Positions 59,077-64,000 of a stretch of 64,000 nt of DNA are shown piece by piece. Every line of letters begins with the position of its first letter. Within the stretch, counting starts at the first letter, position 1. The translations under genes were made by a program, and so were the position numbers. Below the pieces are notes generated by a model, which was not told the DNA's origin, made no database searches, and worked only from the letters and a program-made list of their open reading frames with translations. Source of the stretch: Streptomyces sp. DSM 15324 (GTDB taxonomy: Bacteria; Actinomycetota; Actinomycetes; Streptomycetales; Streptomycetaceae); contig NZ_KQ949032.1 of assembly GCF_001514285.1 (NCBI RefSeq), forward strand, positions 346,717-410,716, read 5' to 3'.

Positions 59077-60732
59077 GTGAACTTCACGCGCTGGAGCTCC
59101 CGGCTCCCCGGAACTCAGCGCCGCGCCGCCGCGCGGGCCGAGCACACGGTCACCACCACGGACCGGCGAAGCGAGGGCTCCGTACCCGCGGCCCGCGGCG
59201 AACAACCGACCGACGAGCCGCCGTCCGTCCCCGCCGTCGACGAACTCCCGGTCCGTGAGGTCCTCGACCGTGTCCCGGCCCTCGTCGCCCTCGTCCACGG
59301 CCCCGACCACCGCCTCGCCTACGTCAACGACGCCTACACCGCCGCCTTCGGCGCCCGCCCCTGCGGCGAACCGGCCGCCGAGGCCCTGCCCGAACTGCGC
59401 GACCTCGGTCTCATGCCGCTCCTCGACCAGGCCCTGCGCAGCGGCAAGCCCCGCACCCTGAAGTCCCGCAAGGCCCCCGACGGCCGCCACTACACCTTCA
59501 CCTGCACCCCCGTGGCCGAGGACGACGCCGACGGCACGCGCAGCGCCGTTCTCGTCTTCGCCACCGACGTCACCGACCACGCCGAGGCCGCCGAACGCCT
59601 GCGCACCAGCGAGCGCCGCCAGCGCGAGACCGCCGTCACCCTCCAGCGCTCCCTCCTCCCCCAGGAACTCGAACAACCGGACGACCTGAGGATCGCCGCC
59701 ACCTACCAGCCCGGCGGCACCGAAGCCGCCGTGGGCGGCGACTGGTACGACGTCATCACCCTCGGCGGCGGCCGCACCGCCCTCGTCATCGGCGACGTCA
59801 TGGGACGGGGCGTCCGCGCGGCGGCCGTCATGGGCCAGCTGCGCACCGCCGTCCGCGCCTACGCCCGCCTCGACCTCCCCCCGCACGAGGTCCTCAACCT
59901 GCTCGACGGCCTCGCCACCGAGATCGACGCCAACCAGATCGCCACCTGTGTGTACGCCGTCCACGACCCCAACGAGGGCCGCCTGGTCTACGCCTCGGCC
60001 GGCCACCTCCCCATCCTGGTCCGCGACGACACCGGACACGTCCAGCGCGCCGACGAACCCACCGGCCCGCCCCTCGGCACGGGCGGCTGGATGCACGCCT
60101 CCGGCTCCATCCCCCTCGGCCCCGGCTCCACCGCCGTCCTCTACACCGACGGACTCGTCGAACGCCGCGACCAGGACCTCGACGAAGGCATCGCCGCCCT
60201 GGAGCGCGCCCTCGCCGGCGCCACCGGCACCCCCCAGGTCGTCTGCGACCGCCTGGTCCGCTCGGCCGGCGTCACCGCCGACCACGACGACGACGTGGCG
60301 GTCCTGGTCCTCCAGCACCCCGCCCGCACCGGCGCCGACAGCGAACTCTTCCGCAACGCCGCCCTCGAACTCCTCGGCGGCGTCGAAGCCGCACCACGCG
60401 CGCGTGCCTTCGCCTCCGGTGTTCTCACCAGCTGGCGCTTCCCCCGCGACCTCCATGACGCCGGCGTCCTCGCGACCAGCGAACTCGTCGCCAACTCCCT
60501 CCAGCACGGCACCCCGCCCATGCGGCTGCGCCTGCGCCGCACCGACCGCCGGCTGATCATCGAGGTGACCGACGGCGACGACCACCTCCCGCGCCGCCGT
60601 CGCGCCGAACCGGGCGACGAGTCCGGCCGGGGCATCGCGATCGTCGCCACCATCGCCTCCCACTGGGGCAGCAGACGCACCCCGGGCGGCGGAAAGGCGG
60701 TGTGGTGCGAGTTCGTCCTGCCGACGACCTAG
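59077..60732 (+). CDS. PAS-SpoIIE phosphatase-HATPase protein
   Basis: Multi-domain signalling protein of 551 residues. After a low-complexity N-terminus come a PAS-like sensor (about 60-165: VREVLDRVPALVALVHGPDH, AYVNDAYTAAFG), a SpoIIE/PP2C phosphatase (AAVGGDWYDV, VIGDVMGRGVRAAAVM, YASAGHLPILV, LYTDGLVERRD, DDDVAVLVL) and a C-terminal anti-sigma-type HATPase (GVLATSELVANSLQHG, LIIEVTDGD, ESGRGIAIV). GTG 59077 chosen; AAGGA nearby. Kinase and phosphatase combined suggest control of anti-sigma antagonists. Confidence 0.9.
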   Translation: MNFTRWSSRLPGTQRRAAARAEHTVTTTDRRSEGSVPAARGEQPTDEPPSVPAVDELPVREVLDRVPALVALVHGPDHRLAYVNDAYTAAFGARPCGEPAAEALPELRDLGLMPLLDQALRSGKPRTLKSRKAPDGRHYTFTCTPVAEDDADGTRSAVLVFATDVTDHAEAAERLRTSERRQRETAVTLQRSLLPQELEQPDDLRIAATYQPGGTEAAVGGDWYDVITLGGGRTALVIGDVMGRGVRAAAVMGQLRTAVRAYARLDLPPHEVLNLLDGLATEIDANQIATCVYAVHDPNEGRLVYASAGHLPILVRDDTGHVQRADEPTGPPLGTGGWMHASGSIPLGPGSTAVLYTDGLVERRDQDLDEGIAALERALAGATGTPQVVCDRLVRSAGVTADHDDDVAVLVLQHPARTGADSELFRNAALELLGGVEAAPRARAFASGVLTSWRFPRDLHDAGVLATSELVANSLQHGTPPMRLRLRRTDRRLIIEVTDGDDHLPRRRRAEPGDESGRGIAIVATIASHWGSRRTPGGGKAVWCEFVLPTT

Positions 60733-60765
60733 GCGAATCCACTCCCCGGTGCTAATTGCTTCCCA

Positions 60766-61563
60766 ATGGCAGACGCAACGGGCTTTCACCTCAAGGGAAG
60801 CGCCCCCGAGCGCTACGAACACTACGTCGCGCCCCTCATGGCGCCCTTCGTCACCGCACTCGTGGACGCCGCGGACCTCTTTCCCGGCGCCACCGTCCTC
60901 GACCTCGCCTGCGGCACCGGCTTCGCGGCCCGTGCCGCGGCCGCCCAGGCAGGCCCCACCGGCCGCGTCGCCGGCGCGGACATCAACCAGGGCATGCTCG
61001 AGGTCGCCGTAGCGTGCCATCCCCGCCTCTACCCGGACATCGCCTTCACCGCCGCCCCCGCCGACGACCTCCCCTACCCCGACGCGACCTTCGACGCCGT
61101 CCTGTGCCAGGAGGGCGCCCAGTTCTTCCCGGACCTCGACGCGGCCCTGCGCGAGACGGCCCGGGTCACCCGGCCCGGCGGCCGTTTCGTCGCCACCGTC
61201 TGGTCCCACCTCGACGCATCCCCCTACTTCGTCGCCCAGCTGCGCGCCGTCGAGCAGCACGGCACCCCCGAGAACGCGGCCGGCTTCAGGTCGGCCTTCG
61301 CCGCCGCCGACCGCCTGGCCACGGCCCTGACCGGCGCCGGCTTCCACGACCTGAACCTGCGCGAACTGACCTTCGCGATCAACCTGCCCCCGCTGGAGGA
61401 CTACGTCCCGGGCCACCTGGCGGCGATCCCCTGGGGCCAGGAACTCATCGAGGCCGCAGGAGAAGAAGCCCTCACCCGGGCAGCCGACACGGTCCGCGCC
61501 CACCTGCCCACCGACACGACGACCTTCCCCTTCAGCGCCACCCTGGTGACCGCGATCCGCTGA
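60766..61563 (+). CDS. Class I SAM-dependent methyltransferase
   Basis: Methyltransferase of 265 residues. SAM motif I TVLDLACGTGFAAR, motif II GADINQGMLEVA, motif III DDLPYPDATFDAVLCQEGAQ and post-III VTRPGGRFVATVWS. Ubiquinone/menaquinone-methyltransferase-like (UbiE/COQ5 group), but without a clear substrate. ATG 60766; 33 nt after the phosphatase gene. Confidence 0.88.
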   Translation: MADATGFHLKGSAPERYEHYVAPLMAPFVTALVDAADLFPGATVLDLACGTGFAARAAAAQAGPTGRVAGADINQGMLEVAVACHPRLYPDIAFTAAPADDLPYPDATFDAVLCQEGAQFFPDLDAALRETARVTRPGGRFVATVWSHLDASPYFVAQLRAVEQHGTPENAAGFRSAFAAADRLATALTGAGFHDLNLRELTFAINLPPLEDYVPGHLAAIPWGQELIEAAGEEALTRAADTVRAHLPTDTTTFPFSATLVTAIR

Positions 61564-61580
61564 CCGCACCAGAGCCGACC

Positions 61581-61620
61581 CGCAGAGAACACGCAGAGAA
61601 CACGCAGAGAACACGCAGAA
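61581..61620 (+). repeat. 11-bp tandem repeat after the methyltransferase gene
   Basis: Unit CGCAGAGAACA repeated 3.4 times just after the methyltransferase stop. Confidence 0.8.
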
Positions 61621-61676
61621 GAGGGCGGCCGCCCGTCCCTCCCGGAACGACGGCCACCCTCACCGGTCCTTGCGCC

Positions 61677-62969
61677 TCAGGCCTGCGCCTCGGCGGTCAC
61701 GGGCCCCACAGCGGCCCCACCCTTGGCCACCACGCGGTTCCGCGCCAGCAACGGCTGATCCTGTACGGCGGTCAGCTCCCGCCCGAGCCGCAGCGCCAGC
61801 CAGGTGATCCCGAGCGAGAACAGCAGGAACGTCACGATGTACGGCGCGTGCAGCGAGGCCCCCATCGGCCCGCCCACCGCCGGCCCCACGGCCAGCGCCA
61901 GCTGCTTCACCAGGGCGAACGCGGAGTTGTACTGCCCCGCCATCCCCCTCGGCGCGAGATCGGCCACCAGCGGCGCCACCGTCGGCGACAGCATCGCCTC
62001 ACCCAGGCCGAACAGGGCGTACGTCGACACGAACGCGGCCGTCGCCATCTCCTGGCTCCCGTGCCCCAGCCCGGCATACCCGGCCACGACCCACGCCACG
62101 GCCCAGATCAGCCCGACGACAGCGATCATCCGTGACCGCTTCTGCCGCTCGACGAACCGCAGCACGGCGAACTGGGCCACGACGATCATGGCCGTATTGG
62201 CGGCCAGCGCCGTACCGAGCGCCGACGTCGAGATCCCGACGGCCTCGACCCCGTAGGCGCTCAGCCCCGACTCGAACTGCCCGTAACAGGCGAAGAACAG
62301 CACGAAGCCCAGGACCGACAGCTGCACCATGGCCCGGTTGCCGAGCAACTGCCGCCAGCCGCCTCGGGCCGACTGCCGGGGCGCCTCCCCGACCCGCGGC
62401 GCGGACGGCACCCGCACGGTGGCCATCACCGCGACCAGCAGCAGGAACATCGCCGCCTCGATCGAGAACAGCAGCGTGAACGACGACACGCGCGTGGTGT
62501 CGACGAGGTGCCCGCCGATGAGCCCGCCAATACCCAGCCCGAGGTTCTGCAGGAAGAACTGCATGGCGAACGCCCGCGAACGCGTCTCGGTCGTCGAGCA
62601 GTCCACGATCATCGTCGCCAGCGCCGGCTGCATCACGGCCTGTCCGGCCCCGAGCGCCGCGGACGCCGTCAGGACGGCGGTGGCGGTACCGGCCAGCCCC
62701 AGACCCAGGGCGCCGACGGCAGCGGTGACCAGGGCGGCCAGCAGGACCGGCAGTGGACCGCGCCGCACGATCGCCCGTCCGGCCAACGGCAGCACGATCA
62801 GCGCGGCCACGGCGAACACCGCGAGGACGAGCCCCGCCGTCATGGCCCCCAGGCCCCGCACCTGCGCCACGTAGACGTACAGGTAGGGGACCGTGAAACC
62901 GAGTCCGAAAGCGCTGAGTGCGTTGCCCACGTGGATCCGGCGCATCGCTGCGCCCTTGCCCCTGGTCAC
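61677..62969 (-). CDS. MFS transporter
   Basis: Major-facilitator transporter of 430 residues with about 12 spans. Conserved parts are AFGLGFTVPYLYVYVAQVRG, LAGRAIVRRGPLPVL (motif A-like) and GLGIGGLIGGHLVDTT. GTG 62969 was chosen because GAGAGAGG ends 5 nt upstream; GTG 62984 would add five residues. Divergent from a MarR regulator, the usual setting of drug exporters. Confidence 0.9.
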   Translation of the reverse strand: MTRGKGAAMRRIHVGNALSAFGLGFTVPYLYVYVAQVRGLGAMTAGLVLAVFAVAALIVLPLAGRAIVRRGPLPVLLAALVTAAVGALGLGLAGTATAVLTASAALGAGQAVMQPALATMIVDCSTTETRSRAFAMQFFLQNLGLGIGGLIGGHLVDTTRVSSFTLLFSIEAAMFLLLVAVMATVRVPSAPRVGEAPRQSARGGWRQLLGNRAMVQLSVLGFVLFFACYGQFESGLSAYGVEAVGISTSALGTALAANTAMIVVAQFAVLRFVERQKRSRMIAVVGLIWAVAWVVAGYAGLGHGSQEMATAAFVSTYALFGLGEAMLSPTVAPLVADLAPRGMAGQYNSAFALVKQLALAVGPAVGGPMGASLHAPYIVTFLLFSLGITWLALRLGRELTAVQDQPLLARNRVVAKGGAAVGPVTAEAQA

Positions 62970-62994
62970 GTTCACCTCTCTCACTAGTTAGGAG

Positions 62995-63050
62995 TGAAGA
63001 CTTCAAAGCTAAAGTTCGAAGCTAAAGAGTATAGATCGAAGGACTTCAAC
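62995..63050. promoter_or_regulatory. MarR/MFS operator region
   Basis: AT-rich stretch with TGAAGACTTCA (62995-63005), a direct repeat AAAGCTAAAG / GAAGCTAAAG (63005-63014, 63018-63027) and GAAGGACTTC (63038-63047). Probable MarR binding sites. Confidence 0.5.
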
Positions 63051-63079
63051 GCAAAGGATGTGCATGCGATACTGCGCAC

Positions 63080-63628
63080 ATGGCCGAGACCCCCGGCGTC
63101 ACAGAGCCGACGCTCGAAGAGCAGATCGCCGCTTACCAGCGCGAGTTCCGGGGCCTCGACCCCCAGGTGGAGAAGATCGTCTCGGCCCTCTCCCGGCTCA
63201 ACCGCCGGATGAACGTCGCCTACGGACGCCAGACCGCCGAGCTGGGCATCAGCAGCGCCGAGTGGGAGGTCCTCAAGGCCCTCGTCCTCTCCGGCGTCCC
63301 CTATCGCCTCGGCCCCAGCGACCTGGCCAAGCGCCTCGGTCTGACGCCGGCCGCGATGACCCACCGGATCGACCGCATGGTCACCGAAGGGCTGGTGACC
63401 CGGGAACGCGACGAGTCCAACCGCGTGCGCGTCATCGTGGAGCTGACGCCGGAGGGGAGGGAGAAGTGGCTGGAGGCGATGCGCCTGGCCACCGTCTTCG
63501 AGGAGGACCTCCTCCAGGACCTCTCGGCCGAGGAACGCACGACCCTCGGCGACGTCCTCACCAGGCTGCTGCGCCGGGTGGAGCACGCCCAGCCGGACGC
63601 GGGCGGGCGGCTCAGCGACCTGGACTGA
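63080..63628 (+). CDS. MarR-family transcriptional regulator
   Basis: Winged-helix regulator of 182 residues. SALSRLNRRMNVAYGRQTAE, SSAEWEVLKALVLSG, RLGPSDLAKRLGLTPAAMTH and RIDRMVTEGLVTRERDESNR with the wing VRVIVELTPEGREK. Divergent from the MFS gene; likely its repressor, responding to the exported compound. Confidence 0.9.
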   Translation: MAETPGVTEPTLEEQIAAYQREFRGLDPQVEKIVSALSRLNRRMNVAYGRQTAELGISSAEWEVLKALVLSGVPYRLGPSDLAKRLGLTPAAMTHRIDRMVTEGLVTRERDESNRVRVIVELTPEGREKWLEAMRLATVFEEDLLQDLSAEERTTLGDVLTRLLRRVEHAQPDAGGRLSDLD

Positions 63629-64000
63629 CCGGGTCAGAAAAGATCTTGACATGGGGTACTTGACGCGCCTTGGTGGGGCGCGTAGAGTTCTTCGGGTTGT
63701 CGGGGAGCCGGAACGGTTCTTCGACGACACTCCCGCCGCAGCAGCGGCACCTCACATCATCAGCACGATCTCCCAACGGGGTCGAATTCGGCGCGTCCGA
63801 ATTCAATTCGATTGGGGTCGGCAGCTCGATTAGGAACTGCCGAGCGGATCCGCTAAGGTTTGAGACGTCGGAACGGCCGAAGGGCCGGGAGGACAAGCCC
63901 CTCTGACTGGGAATCAGACGCCGAAAGGATCTGATAGAGTCGGAACCGCCGGAAAGGAAACCGCGAAACAAAAGCGGGAACCTTGAAAGCACCGAGAAAA
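63629..64000 (+). promoter_or_regulatory. rRNA operon promoter and leader region
   Basis: Gene-free end of the window with features of a Streptomyces rrn leader: several promoter-like blocks and antitermination/processing-type sequence (GGAAACCGCGAAAC, GCGGGAACC, GAAAGCACCGAG). The 16S gene should begin shortly beyond base 64000. Confidence 0.7.
63660..63688 (+). promoter_or_regulatory. rrn promoter
   Basis: TTGACG (63660-63665), 17-nt spacer, TAGAGT (63683-63688): a near-consensus HrdB-type promoter. A second TAGAGT occurs at 63935-63940 without a good -35. Confidence 0.8.

Overview
The window is a 64 kb piece of a high-GC actinomycete chromosome, almost certainly Streptomyces. Evidence for this is the strong G/C bias at third codon positions, many GTG starts, and the genes bldC, lsr2, atrA, an NsdA/sporulation-type regulator, a SARP-type regulator and mycothiol-linked families. 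From memory, the gene order follows the core region of S. coelicolor from about purC (near SCO4071) to the MarR/MFS pair (near SCO4121-4122). That recollection was not checked by alignment.

Layout. 1-13.6 kb holds purine biosynthesis (purC end, purS-purQ-purL overlapping by 4 nt, purF, purM). It is interrupted by tRNA-Gly genes, a two-component system coupled to an ABC exporter, lsr2, and a 1 kb non-coding repeat-rich island behind purL. 13.6-24.4 kb holds a DUF3073 protein, valine dehydrogenase, bldC with a long regulated upstream region, the HrpA helicase, a secreted protein, and a tRNA cluster (Asp, Phe, Asp, Glu) with a perfect parS site inside it. 24.4-31.7 kb holds a membrane metallophosphoesterase, a zincin-like metallopeptidase, a lipoprotein, a DEAD-box RNA helicase with an RG-rich tail, an amino-acid permease and tRNA-Lys.

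31.73-36.38 kb is a small genomic island bounded by a 27-bp repeat of the tRNA-Lys 3' end. It encodes a STAS-GNAT fusion, a SpoIIE-type phosphatase, two DUF5994 proteins and a small winged-helix-like protein, with no integrase. It looks like a degenerate integrated element carrying part of a partner-switching signalling module. 36.5-39.7 kb holds a NUDIX hydrolase and a compact riboflavin-type module. That module is ribA, a MarR regulator, and a RibD-like protein whose reductase and deaminase domains are in reversed order; three copies of one 16-bp operator-like motif tie the three genes together. tRNA-fMet follows.

39.8-50.1 kb holds a c-di-AMP (ydaO-type) riboswitch ahead of an M23 peptidase, then an aldo/keto reductase, a PrsW protease, trmB, an L-2-hydroxyglutarate oxidase, an NsdA-like regulator and an asparagine-synthetase-like protein with an altered PP-loop. 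50.5-61.6 kb is rich in regulators: an AfsR/SARP-type ATPase regulator, an ECF sigma factor fused to a zinc finger, a membrane segment and an extracellular NPCBM domain, AtrA with a collagen-like Gly-X-Y insert, type II NADH dehydrogenase, and a PAS-SpoIIE-HATPase phosphatase. The end holds a divergent MFS/MarR pair and the promoter/leader region of an rRNA operon running out of the window.

The strongest candidates for under-described biology are the tRNA-Lys island with its STAS-GNAT/phosphatase set, the MarR-controlled ribA/reversed-RibD module, and the membrane-tethered sigma factor.
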